Shown one piece after another: positions 43,527 to 54,237 of a DNA stretch of 64,000 nt. Origin of the DNA: Pleodorina starrii (lineage: Eukaryota; Chlorophyta; Chlorophyceae; Chlamydomonadales; Volvocaceae); assembly GCA_030267565.1 (NCBI GenBank), contig BRXU01000001.1, positions 620,001 to 684,000 on the forward strand, given 5' to 3'. Numbering within the stretch: the first letter of the stretch is position 1; every line of letters begins with the position of its first letter. The translations under genes were made by a program, and so were the position numbers. The notes below the pieces were generated by a model. It ran no database searches. It was not told where the DNA came from and saw only the letters and a list, made by a program, of their open reading frames with translations.

Positions 43527-45041
43527 ATGGAATCATCCAGCCATAAATCATGCGACGCAGGCACTCGAGGAGGCGATGACGATGGCGATGCAGCGCAAGG
43601 CCTTGGCACGGGACGGCTGCAATCGCAAAGCACAAAAACAGAGGCATCAATGGCGGCACCGATGCGAACAGCAGCCGCAGCACAAGCACTGGCAGCAGTC
43701 TCCGGGAACGCACCTGCTGGCCAGCCAAGCAACCCGCACGATGTGGCGCGGGCCCCGGACTCTCAGCCTGGGACGCAACCTTGGTCAAATGTGCCGCTGG
43801 ACGAGCTCCGCTCCCGGCTGGCGGAGTTCTCTCGGGAGCGGAACTGGGATCAGGTGGGTCCCGGTGGCGCTGGAGACCACCAATAATACTCAGGGGAACC
43901 CGAGTCCGGAGCTCGGCCATTGCTGCCCCGTGCTGCCCGAGCGTGTGGCTTTCTGTACAGCCGGCGACCGCGACTGGGCTCTTGGGTTGGAGGGAATCTG
44001 CCTATCGAACCGTATATGAGACCCGGATATGGCCCAAGCAAGGGGGCACGGCATCGACATGCGCGGGGGACGGTGTGTGGGCACCAGGCCCCAACGGTCC
44101 AGACCCCGGGCGGTCAGGCGTACTGCGCTGCAGCTGTGGCGACGGCGGCCCCAACCCACGGTACCCCGGACGGGGCCACATCGGCGCGTCCCTTCCCTTC
44201 CCTTCCCCTTCTCCCGCCGCCGCCGTTTCACACACGGTTTCTTACCCCTCCCGTCAATGCTGCCACGGGGCTCCGCGGCCCTGGCTACCCCTCCCTTCCC
44301 TTGCCTTCCCTTCCCGCGCCCTCCTCACCGTGCTCCCCTCAACGCACTTCCCCGCCCGACCGGATCCCATCTCCCCGCAGTACCACACCCCGCGGAACCT
44401 GCTCCTGGCTCTGGTCGGGGAGACCGGCGAGCTGAGTGAGCTGTTCCAGTGGCGGCCGGAGGCGGAGGCGGGTCCGGGCCTGCCCGGCTTCTCGGCGGGG
44501 GAGCGACTGGCGGTGGAGGAGGAGCTGGCAGACGTGCTGCTGTACCTGGTGGGGCTGGGGCCGCCGGGGGTGGACGGGTTCGGTCTGCCGGGGGTGGACG
44601 GTTTCATTCTGCCGGGGGTGGACGGTTTCGTTCTGGCTTTGCATCGTTCTGACGATAAATCTTTCATATCGTTATGTTCAATACATACAGTTGGGTGTGT
44701 TGGGGCGAAAAAGAGATGATACCGCATGAGCTGGGGGAATAGAGGGGAACGAGCACGGGGGAGGGTTGAGATCCTCACACATCAACCCGCGGCTCGCCGG
44801 CTCCCCCTCCTTGTCCTCTTCCTGCCGGCAGGTGCGGCTAGCAGACCGGTGCGACGTGGACCTGGGAGCGGCGGCGCTGGCCAAGATACGCAAGAACGCG
44901 GCAAAGTACCCGGCGGAGAGGTGCCACGGATCGTCGGCAAAGTACACCGCATACGATGGCAGGGAGGGGGAGCAGCAGGGGAAGGAGCAGGCGCAGCAGC
45001 AGCAGCAACGGGAGGAGCAGCCGCAGGAGCAGCGGTCATGA
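43527..45041 (+). CDS. DCTPP1: dCTP pyrophosphatase (all-alpha NTP pyrophosphatase, MazG-like)
   Basis: Hydrolyses dCTP and modified dCTP to the monophosphate and so cleans the nucleotide pool. Three exons: 43527-43853, 44381-44548, 44832-45041; 234 residues, all junctions phase 0. The metal motif is intact: E123xxE126 in GETGELSELFQW and E157xxD160 in EEELADVLLYL. Then comes VRLADRCDVDLGAAALAKIRKNAAKYP, matching the DCTPP1 helix ending in the lysine/KYP region. SRLAEFSRERNWDQYHTPRN matches the N-terminal helix. The first ~75 residues are low complexity and the tail is Gln/Glu-rich. An in-frame Met at 43386 would add 47 residues. I preferred 43527 because it has the better start context. Confidence 0.9.
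44563..44634. repeat. 24-bp triple repeat at the start of a DCTPP1 intron
   Basis: Three direct copies of a GCCGGGGGTGGACGG-type 24-bp unit just after the exon 2 donor. It is in frame with exon 2, so intron retention would read repeated LPGVDGF up to a stop at 44719. Confidence 0.85.
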
Positions 45042-45963
45042 GAGGAGCGACGGCGTCACAGCAGCAAGTGTAGCCGCCGCGCAGACCTTTTAAGGGGGGC
45101 CGGCCAGGGAACAGGGAACAGGGGAGGGCGAGGAAGTGGATGGGAGCTTCGGCAGGGCCGGGAGCTAGGGCCCTGCATCGGCCGGTTGGGGTCGCGGGCC
45201 GAGCTACTTTTGCCAGCCAGCCGAGATTGGGGGGCGGCGGTTGAGTTGTGAGTGCGCAGCGGCGCGATCCCAGGGGCTGCATGCGGAGGGGCTGCACGCG
45301 AAATAGTCATCCAACTGTCGCAAACCTTGAAGGCCGCCACCACACGCACTAACGATGTCCAGGCGTGCGGTGAGGCGAAGGGATGACTACGTGGTCGAAG
45401 CTCCCGCTGTGTCCCTTCCCTGCTGTGTGTGTGTGGTACGCGGTGTACACGAAGGCTGGCTCGGACGATCGGCAGCGCAGCATCTGGTTTCAAGGCTCCT
45501 TTCCATTTTCAAGGCTGCTTGCGAACTCGGCACTGGATTCAGGAGATGGCCCCTCAGCCGCGTCATCTGGTCAGGTGGATATTTGGAAACACCCATCCGA
45601 CACATCCATCACCGCAGCATACCCCCCTCCTCCCACCACGCCATGTGTCGATTCTCACTTCACACCGGCCACCGGCGGACTGCATACACGGTACATACAC
45701 ACCTCCGCTGAATGCGTACGGCAGTGCTTGCCGCGCCGTCACCGCGCGGTATTCGATTCGAACACCGCTACCGGCCCCTCCACGAAGACGCCAACCGGAT
45801 CACCGTAACAAGCAGTGCGCCCTCGGGGCTGCTGCACCGTCCTTTTTGGGCGGGGCCCCAGCGCGAAGCGCCCGGGGGGGCCCCGCCCTGTAGGATTGCC
45901 CATGTCCGTGTGGCCTGTGAACTGTGGACTGTGGACTGTGGACTGTGGTGTCCTAACCAAAGT

Positions 45964-45991
45964 GCAGACTTTCGGCCATCGGAAAGTCTGC
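45964..45991. repeat. Perfect 10-bp hairpin before an A-rich tract
   Basis: GCAGACTTTC, 8-nt spacer, GAAAGTCTGC. The hairpin is followed immediately by GGAAAAAAAGATAAGTAAAA repeats. Confidence 0.8.
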
Positions 45992-46066
45992 GGAAAAAAA
46001 GATAAGTAAAAGATAAGTAAAAGAAAAAAAAAGATAAAAAAAGATAAGTAAAAGATAAGTAAAAGA
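45992..46066. repeat. A-rich (AAAGATAAGTA)n simple repeat
   Basis: Four to five imperfect copies of AAAGATAAGTA with poly(A) interruptions, strikingly AT-rich against the GC-rich surroundings. Confidence 0.85.
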
Positions 46067-46732
46067 TTACATTCTTTATTGCACGGTAAATTTATTATAG
46101 GAACCCAACATCACATGAGTACAAACCAGTTTGGCAGTCTCCAAGGACCGAGGCCGAGGTCAAACCAAGGCCTCTCGGACTATAATTAATTCCAGAAGAT
46201 TCATCGTTCCTCAAAGTGGATTTCTGACATGACGGCGTGAAATGATTCTTCGTTTCGGCGACCAACTAAGTTTGCATTGCGAACATTCTTCCCGCGACCA
46301 CACCACAGCAGCTCTGCTAGCCGGTCCGATCGTCTTGACGCATATTACTATTACAAAGATTGCAAGAAGCAAACCATGAGGGGCAAACTGCTGGTTGTTG
46401 GACGCCAAGCCGCCAATGCACGCACGATGCAGTCGGCAACCCAGGGGACTTCCACAGTCCCGGTCCTAATGTTAAAGTTGTCAAGCCTGCTCTACGATAC
46501 GGCGAATACCTCGGTAGCGAAGCCTGTGCACTCTCGCCGGCAAGTACATGTCGTCGCGGCCCTCGCAAACTAACAGTTCCGCTGTCATTCTATTTGCAAG
46601 TCAGCCTGCGTAATATGTGAATGATACGCTCCGTGTCTACTGCCAAATAACTTAAGCCAATGCGCTTGCCGGAAGTAGAGTTACACAGTGCCGAGACGGC
46701 GAGCAATGCTAAACATGGGGCGGATTGCTGAA

Positions 46733-46985
46733 GCCGCAGGCATTTCAGATATAAAGCTCTGGCTGTCTATCAGCAGGAATGTCGACACTCTCACACTTGA
46801 CGCCCTCGCCGCTCGCTTTGGAAATGATGCCGTATTTCGGTCGATGCGCTCATCAGGGCAGACTCTGCCGTGGCGCTCATGAACCCGGCGGGATGACGCG
46901 CTTCGCAGGGCGCCGGCAGGCCTTGCTAACGACTCGGCTAGCAGGCATTTCGGGAATAAAGCACACTCTCACACTTCACGCCCTC
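46733..46985. repeat. Diverged local duplication
   Basis: GCAGGCATTTC.G.ATAAAGC and CACTCTCACACTT.ACGCCCTC.CCGC occur at 46736-46813 and again, with a deletion between the blocks, at 46940-46991. The copies run in direct orientation. Confidence 0.55.
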
Positions 46986-48354
46986 ACCGCCCTAGCACTC
47001 AACTTAACCCGTACGGATTGAACGGGGCCCCGCCCTTTTTCCGGCTTCAAGGAAGCCGACACCAACAACTTGTCCCAAGTATGCACACCTGCGGTGCGAC
47101 CTGATTGCAAATAACCTTAGCTTCCCGAGAGCCCGAGACCTGACCCGCTGTTCAATGGATGACCAACGGTCGTTGACCCATACATGTACGATATGCTCCA
47201 TCTGCCGTACCTTCGCCTTCCCCCGCATGTTCGACCCTTTTGCCGCACGGCCGAGTAAGATGCAGCCTCAGCAGCCATTAGCTCCTCACGACGCCGCCAT
47301 GACAAGCCCCTGCCGCGCGACAGCCCGCTGCGCCCGCTGAGCTGAGCACAGCTCGCCTTGTCCGAAAATTACTGTACGACAGGAGCGGGGAAATCCCGTA
47401 ACCCGTACACGACCGACCGACCAAAACAATACGCACAACTGGCGGAGGACGCGTCTTAGTCGGGGACCTGTGTTGCACAATCAGCGAAACCAACAACCAC
47501 ATTTGCACACACCATCAGCCGATCACCTCCCGTCACACGGTCAGTGTCGGGTGAGGATTTCTCCTCTCTAAAATCCCCGACTCCCGAACCTGGCTAATGC
47601 CTGATCACGAAACAGAAACTCAGGCGGCAACAACCCAACGACGAAGAGGCCGGCACCCCACAGTCGCGCACAGGCCCAGCGACCACACAACACAAGCCTC
47701 TGGAACCCGCCATTGTGGGTACCAGAGAAACCTTCTCTTCTGAGGGCCCTAACACCTACATACGCTGCCAGAAGTTTGTCGGCACTCACAAACACCTACC
47801 CATGTCTATGCGTGCCGGCCTCTGACAACGCTGAGCCATGCCTACAAACTCTGAATCCCCTCCCTCCCAAAACGACACAACAATCTCGGGGCGGCGCGTT
47901 TGCTGCCATCCACCCATTCCTGCCTAGCCACACGTGCATGGCGACAACGCGCAAGTTGCCCCCTCCGGGCCCGCATGTACAGGGTGAGGGCGTGGGGGAA
48001 GCGCCATGCGGCCCCGCACCAACGCCGACAGCGCCTAGCTCCAGCGCTTCACTCCACAGGCGGCAGGCGCTCCTGCTGCAAACATAATGGTGGCGCAGCA
48101 GGCCCCCAGCCAGGCCCCCCCCCCAGCCGAAACCAGAGAAACGGAAAACGGGACTGGCCCCCAGCAAGCGGACAGGGCTCACTGCGGGGACGCACCGGCG
48201 AGGGCAAACAGACGTGGGCGCGCACCGGCGCGGAGCGCGTTAGTTGACCCCTTGGCGCCTCCCTCCTCCTGCCTCCCATCTCCTGAAACCCCTCAGCCTG
48301 CACCTGGGTCCACCCCCAACCCCCGGGGTAGCCGCAGCCCCAGGGCAACGCACA

Positions 48355-51162
48355 TCAAGCGATGCTGGCCAGCTGCGGCGCCTTGTCGGTCCCCGTGCCG
48401 CGGTTCCTGCTAGCCGGCACCAGCACCTGCACCGTGGTAACCTCGCCGCCGCCGCCGATCAGCAGCCCGGCGCCCGCGCCGCCGCTGTGCGTCAGCACGG
48501 GCACGTCCGAGGCGGCGGAAGAGCTCAGCGCGTCGCCGCCGCGCTTGATGCGCCGCCGCGCACTCCACTTCAGCACCTGCACGCGCGCACACATACGGTA
48601 CACACGGCCGCGAGCGACGGGGTAGTTCGCAAGAACCACTTTCAGCAGCAGCAGTTAAGACGCGAAGGAAGCCGCTCTTCGCCACAGGATTCAGCCCTCG
48701 TCCCCGGCCGCAGTGAACGCACAGAGCAAGCCCCCCGCCACAAGTCTCCCGCCCAGGGTTTCGACCGCGCCCATGCGGGTATACGCCTGTCCGTCCGACC
48801 TCACTGCTCCCGCTCACCTGGTCCTGTATCCACGCCTGTCCCACGTTGAGCAGCATGGGTATGCCCACCATGACGGTGAACAGCTCCGCATGGGGCTGAC
48901 CCGCAAAGGCCGTGTCCAGCCCCCGGGCCATCTCGCCCATCAGCCGCAACGTCGACAGCACGGTGGCGCCCACGGACAGCCGCGCGCTCACCACGCACGT
49001 CACCCAGCCAGCCGCCTGGATGGCCCAACGCCTGCATGCATGTGTGCGGTTCAGTAAAGGGGCGACCATGAACATTTCCGGAAAGGAGGTGTTCTCCCGA
49101 GGGAGGGAGGGAGGGAGGGAGGGAGGGAGGGAGGGAGGGAGGGAGGGAGGGAGAAGGCAGAGACTCTGTGTGCCCGCGTTGTACGTGAGCTGATACAGCC
49201 ATGCGTATCCCATAGGAATGCCATCACCGCATTTCACCCTCAACCGCCTCGTACCACTTCGCAATACGCCACTTCGCATTAACGGCTTTAAAGAAGTTTT
49301 CAGGGGACGTGACCTCACACATGTCAGGTATCGTCGCGCAGATAAGGCTGTTGTCAGGAGTGCAGGGGTGGTGCAGCACGCCAGCAGGACGGTGTGTGGG
49401 CCGCTCGCTGTCCTGGCGGCCCCCCCGCCCCGGAAATGCCGACAGGATAATGGCAGTTTACAGACCCAGGTCGCGTCCATCACCGCACAGGCGCCCATCC
49501 ACCAAGCGTTCAACGCCGCATGCGGGGTTGGTGTGTCGGACCGCGTCCGGCCTTTGCAGCACGCAGCCAGGCACCGTCAGCCGGCTCGCAACTGTCCCGA
49601 GGAGCTCACCTGCCCCCGTAGCTCCTCTCGCAACGCACAGCCCCGAAACCCGAAACAGGTGCTCGTGCGCACCCTTGCAATCCCCCTTCCCTTCCCTCAC
49701 CTCCTCCCTACAGGCCGGCCAGCCGACCCCACCGCCCGCCCGCCCGCGCACCTAGCGTTGGGCGGGTCCCCGTAATTCCCCGACTCCAGCAGCGCCTCCG
49801 TCCAGGGGTGCTCGTACTCGCGGTCCCGCGAAGCCATGAGCTGTGTGTGGCGCCACTTGGCCGCCCGGTGCATGAGCCGGTGGAAGGCGATGGCCAGCGT
49901 GATGCCCAGCGTGCAGTCCATCAGGTACACCACAAGGTACCAGCTGAGGGGGTAGGGGTGTGTGGGGGGAGGTTGGGTTTTGGGTTTTCGGGTTTTGGGG
50001 TAGAGTCTGCGGTGGAGGGATTGGGGTGGAGTCTGCGGTGGAGGGCGGCAGGGAACGAGAGGGGCAGCCGGTGGTGGTGGAGGGGAGTTTTCACCCGGGA
50101 GGGCCCCAAAACGCAAACATCAGAGAGCTGCGCTCAAGGGAGGTTCCATGGGTTTGCAGGTATGTGTGGTTATGGCGTCGCGCAGCTGTCGTGTCTCCCC
50201 CACAGTCAAATCGTGGAGCCAGATCCCAGGATGCCCCGAGGCGGCACCTCCTGGTGGGGGCGCACTGAAGGCGAGTACACGATCCTCCGCATGCAGCGTG
50301 CGCAAGACGCCCGCTTAATCGCTGATCTTTAAGCAATATCCGTGGGGAGGATGGCGTGGGGATGATGGTGTCATGAAGATTGTATCAGGTGTCCCAGGTA
50401 CGAAGTCAGGTGCTGACGACACCCACCCAGACACAGTATCACTGGTCAGCGCCGTCAGGGCGGGGAGTGTGGAGATGCGAGATGGTGTGTACAACGGTGC
50501 GATTGGAGAGAATTGGTACGGAACGCATTTTGCCCAGTAGGGATCACCGCCATCGCGTAGTGGTTGACGTGATTCAGCGAGCGGGTGAATGAAGTATGGG
50601 TGCCGTTGCCCCCGAGGGGTGGGATAGGGTGATCCACGCGGTGTATTGGACACGGTATCGCCACGCCGCGGCGGCAAGTAGGGGTGCGGGGATGAAAGGT
50701 GGATTCCTGCCAGCGGCATCGTGCGTGCACATCCCCTTTGCCGCCTACCCGCACTCAGACGCGCCCGCTGCTGCCTTGTGTGCAACCACCGCTATTGCCA
50801 TTCCGCACAGGTGCCCCGCGCCCGCGGAGCAGGCCTGCTTGCTTATGTCCAATAGCCACACGTTCCATGCTCGCCGGGGCCGCTCCTGGTGCCTGCGACC
50901 GGTGGAAAAAGGCATAAACCGTTGCCACTATCTGACTTCCAGACCGAGCCCGCAGACAGGGTGCCTACCGTTTGATCAGTAGGGCTGTGAGAACAATGCA
51001 CAACAGGACAAACTGCGCCAGGAGAGCGGTAGGCCCCTGGATTATCCGGCACTGGTGAGTAGCCGAGTTCGGTGTTAAATGCCCAGCTGCCAGTGACGCG
51101 GTTGCGCCATATGCAGGTATAGCTGACACCAGCACTAGCCACCAACAGGCCCGGCATGTCAT
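48355..51162 (-). CDS. STIMATE/TMEM110-family multi-pass membrane protein
   Basis: In animals the family (PF12400) sits in the ER at plasma-membrane contacts and helps STIM-dependent calcium entry; the algal role is unknown. Five exons on the minus strand: 51162-50969, 50892-50749, 49943-49752, 49031-48818, 48576-48355; 321 residues and all phases agree. Family blocks: CRIIQGPTALLAQF with LLCIVLTALLIKR (first TM), RPRRAWNVWLLDISKQA (cf. RRPWRIWFLDTSKQA in human), WYLVVYLMDCTLGITLAIAF (TM), ESGNYGDPP (cf. RFGEYGDP), WAIQAAGWVTCVVSARL (TM) and FTVMVGIPMLLNVGQAWIQD (TM). The tail is basic then Ser/Gly-rich. The N-terminal 35 residues are hydrophobic and could act as a signal peptide. The intron between exons 2 and 3 is 805 bp. 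Confidence 0.85.
49100..49153. repeat. (GGGA)n tract in a STIMATE intron
   Basis: Thirteen GGGA units on the + strand, meaning TCCC runs in the transcript and a potential G-quadruplex on the non-template-side strand of the minus gene. Confidence 0.9.
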
Positions 51163-51746
51163 AGCGACGGCGAGGCTGAAGAGCAGTCACGGCTACAAGC
51201 CATGACCGCCGTTTACTACCGGCAGGTTTGTAAGTCAACCATAGATCCCAGCTCGACAAAGTGAAAAGGGTTAACTCAAGAGCCGGAAGAACCGCGCTTG
51301 AGCTGTTGTGGGACCAAATCGCGAGGTACGGGAAGTTATTCGTGCACGGCGCACCGCGTCCTCATTGTCGGCAAAAATCATGTTTCGTTGAAGTGATCTG
51401 CTGGAACGGCTCCTTGTCATAAGTAGCCGCTTGCTCGCCAAACTAAAGGACGTTAACACGTTTTTGTCGGGTTGAAGTTGCCCTTCTTGCCAGGTCCATG
51501 CAAAAACTCTTGAATAGAGAACGATGTCCAATGTCCATGTTGTAAGGGCCTAGCATACATGAGCGTGCCGTGGCAGGATATGCACGGGGCATATACAGAC
51601 AGATTGCAGCATCGACCGTGAGAGGGCTCCACGTTTCCGTTGCAGCGCTGCGAGAGTGTTCTGCGCTGTTCTTGTGCATCTCGGCCGGGCCTCCGGCAGC
51701 ATTCGACGGAGGCTCGGCCGCAAGCGCTTTCACCGACCGTTAAAAC
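51163..51746. promoter_or_regulatory. Divergent spacer between STIMATE and IQM-like genes
   Basis: 584 bp, without a gene, between opposing start codons. It must hold both promoters and 5'UTRs. No clear TATA box was found. Confidence 0.4.
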
Positions 51747-54201
51747 ATGCCTCAGCTCTTATCGCGGGTTGGAAAGGTAAGCTTTCCAGCTTGAGGGGCT
51801 GACAGAAAGAACCCGAGACACTTTTTGGCATCTGCGCTTCTTCATCGCCGCGGACGGGGGCTGCACAGCTCATCTCTAGTGCCCGCACATCTCATTTCGT
51901 CTGAAGGGCTTGCATGATTCTTGAAGCACTCGCGGCGTGCCTTGGGTTCGTCGCCAGAAACCTCGTTGCTCCCAACGCTCTGCTTTCTGTCCACACACGA
52001 ACGCGTCGGTGTCTCTCAACTGTAGGCTCTGGGCAACATTCTTCGTGCCCCAGGCAGCAATGACTCGTCGGGCCGAAACCGCAGCAGCGGCGACAGCGAC
52101 GCTGGGCTCGATGGCTCGAAGCGGGGGCGTGCTTCAGCCGCTGGCGCTTCGCCAGCCTCCAAGCCGTCTTTGCGGCAGAACTGCGGTGGGCAGACCGAAT
52201 CCCATGAAAGCCTCGGCTCGTCAACTTCGCAGAGCACTAGCCAGCTCGATGTTGCGCCAGGGGCCACCGTCGCCGACGTCAGCGGCCGCGCCGCAGCGGG
52301 CCGCAGCAGCGCGGGCGGCGACGCCGCCGCCGCCACCGGAGCATTAGCAGCGCCAGTCGCAACCGTTGCTCAAGCCAACGGAGCCATCTCCGACGCCAGC
52401 AGCCTCGCCAGTTGCAGCTCGCCGCCCGCGGCGCCGCAATTTTTCCGTGCCTCCCGGGCCAGCCTCAGCGACGCCACGGCCAGCGCCGCCGGCGAGGCGT
52501 TGCGGCAGGCCAGCGTGACCACCTGCAAGCACTTTACGCGAGAGAATTACAACAATTACGTGCGCTGGGTGCGCGCTTCCCGGGGTGCCATGAAAATCGC
52601 CGGCAAGATCCGGTCGCGCGTCGAGGTGAGGGCAACCAACGCGCGCTGTGCTGGGTGCACATGCATGGGGACAACGCGCAATTTGATGATCGTGCATAAG
52701 AAGGGAGCAGGGGTTGGTAGTAACAGTATGTGACAGGCTTCAAAGGCAGCAACACAAGGTAATAGCTGGGCCCCTGTACATGGCACTGGGCTGTGGGGTC
52801 GCCTCGACTCGGCGCAGGAGGGGCGTTGGCAGAAGCCTGTCTCGGGGTTCTAGATGCAGAAGCTGCAGCAGGCATACAGAACTTTACGCGCTCCTTCAGG
52901 AAAGCTGTGTCGCTGGTAGCTCGGCAGATGCCTCGACGTCCCTAACTTTGCAGCAGGACGCTACTGTGCCGTTCTGACGCCATGCGGATGTGGGATTCTT
53001 GCGGCACATTTGTTGGCTCGTCGAGCAGCGGCCTGGGCTGTCTGGGTGAGGACGCTCGGCGTTCCCTGCCGTCCGAAGGTCGCTGGGTTGCACCTCCTGA
53101 TACGCTGTGTGTGCATGTCCCGCGGCTTGCCCCCTCCCCGTCTCCCTCCCGCTCCTCGCACTCAACTCGCTTGCCCCCGCTCGCCTCATCCTCCCAGCCC
53201 ACGGCGCGCAACCCCAATCCGACGCTTCTGCTCCGCTGCGAGCACTGGCTGGAGGTGACGGACGAGCAGCACCGCTACGGCTCCAACCTGCGTGTCTATT
53301 TCGACTACTGGGTTGCGGAGATGGAGGCGGCGGAGCTGACGCCGCCAGCCAGCCCCGCGCTCATGTCGCCCTCGCCCTCCTACGGCCACCTCGTGGCGCT
53401 GGCGACGGCGCAGCAGCAGCAGCAGCAGCAGAACATGCAGCAGCAGCTGGCCGGCGCCATTGAAAGCTCTGCGATGGGCGAGCACGCCTCATCCAGCGCG
53501 GCTGGGTTGGGCAGTCTCACGCCCGACTACCGCCTGCAGACGCGGTCGCAGCAGCAGCTGGTCCTGCAGCAGCCGATCGCGGCCTCCGTGGTAGCGGCAC
53601 AGAGCCCGTATCCAGGTCAGACCAAGCCGCTGCCGCCACTGCCACCGCACCAGAACCAGCAAGAGCTGCTGTCGGATGCAGCGCCGGGGCCGCAGCAGGC
53701 CGCAGCGGGGACGTGCTCCACCGCCTGTCAGGGTCAGGCCGCCGCGGGGCACAGCCCGGGCCCGGGCCCGTCTCGCTTCTCGAACGACGCCTGCACGGCG
53801 CCGCGCACGGTTGTCGGATCGCCCTTGGAAGCGTGCGGCCACATCCAGGAAGACAAGCAACCGCCGCAACCGCAGCCGCCGCCACAGCAGCAGCAGCAGC
53901 GCAACGGCCAGCAGCACCCGCACCGCGTGCACCACCATTACCACCACCACCATCAAAACCACCATCATAATTACCACTATGACCACCACAGTCACCAGCA
54001 TCACCCCATGACGGCACTGGCGCGGGGTGGGCGCGAGCAGGGGGGTGAAGGGCAACGGCCGCCCACCGGCGATATCGTACTCGTCTCGCAGAGCAGCCGG
54101 CCGTTGGACGATGCACAGTTGCTTCCGGCGGAGCAGGAACAGCAGGAAGGGGACACGGCGGCGGTGCGGGCTCAGCAGCAGGATGGACAGCGTCGTAATT
54201 C

Positions 54202-54237
<36 letters not shown>

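Larger units (their letters stand above)
45042..48354. other. 3.3 kb gene-poor region
   Basis: No defensible exon. It holds the 3' ends of DCTPP1 (+) and STIMATE (-), an ACTGTGG x4 repeat (45921-45948), a hairpin (45964-45991), an A/GATAAGT-rich tract (45992-46066) and a diverged local duplication (46733-46985). The short frame at 46688-46882 overlaps that duplication and is probably not coding. Confidence 0.45.
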
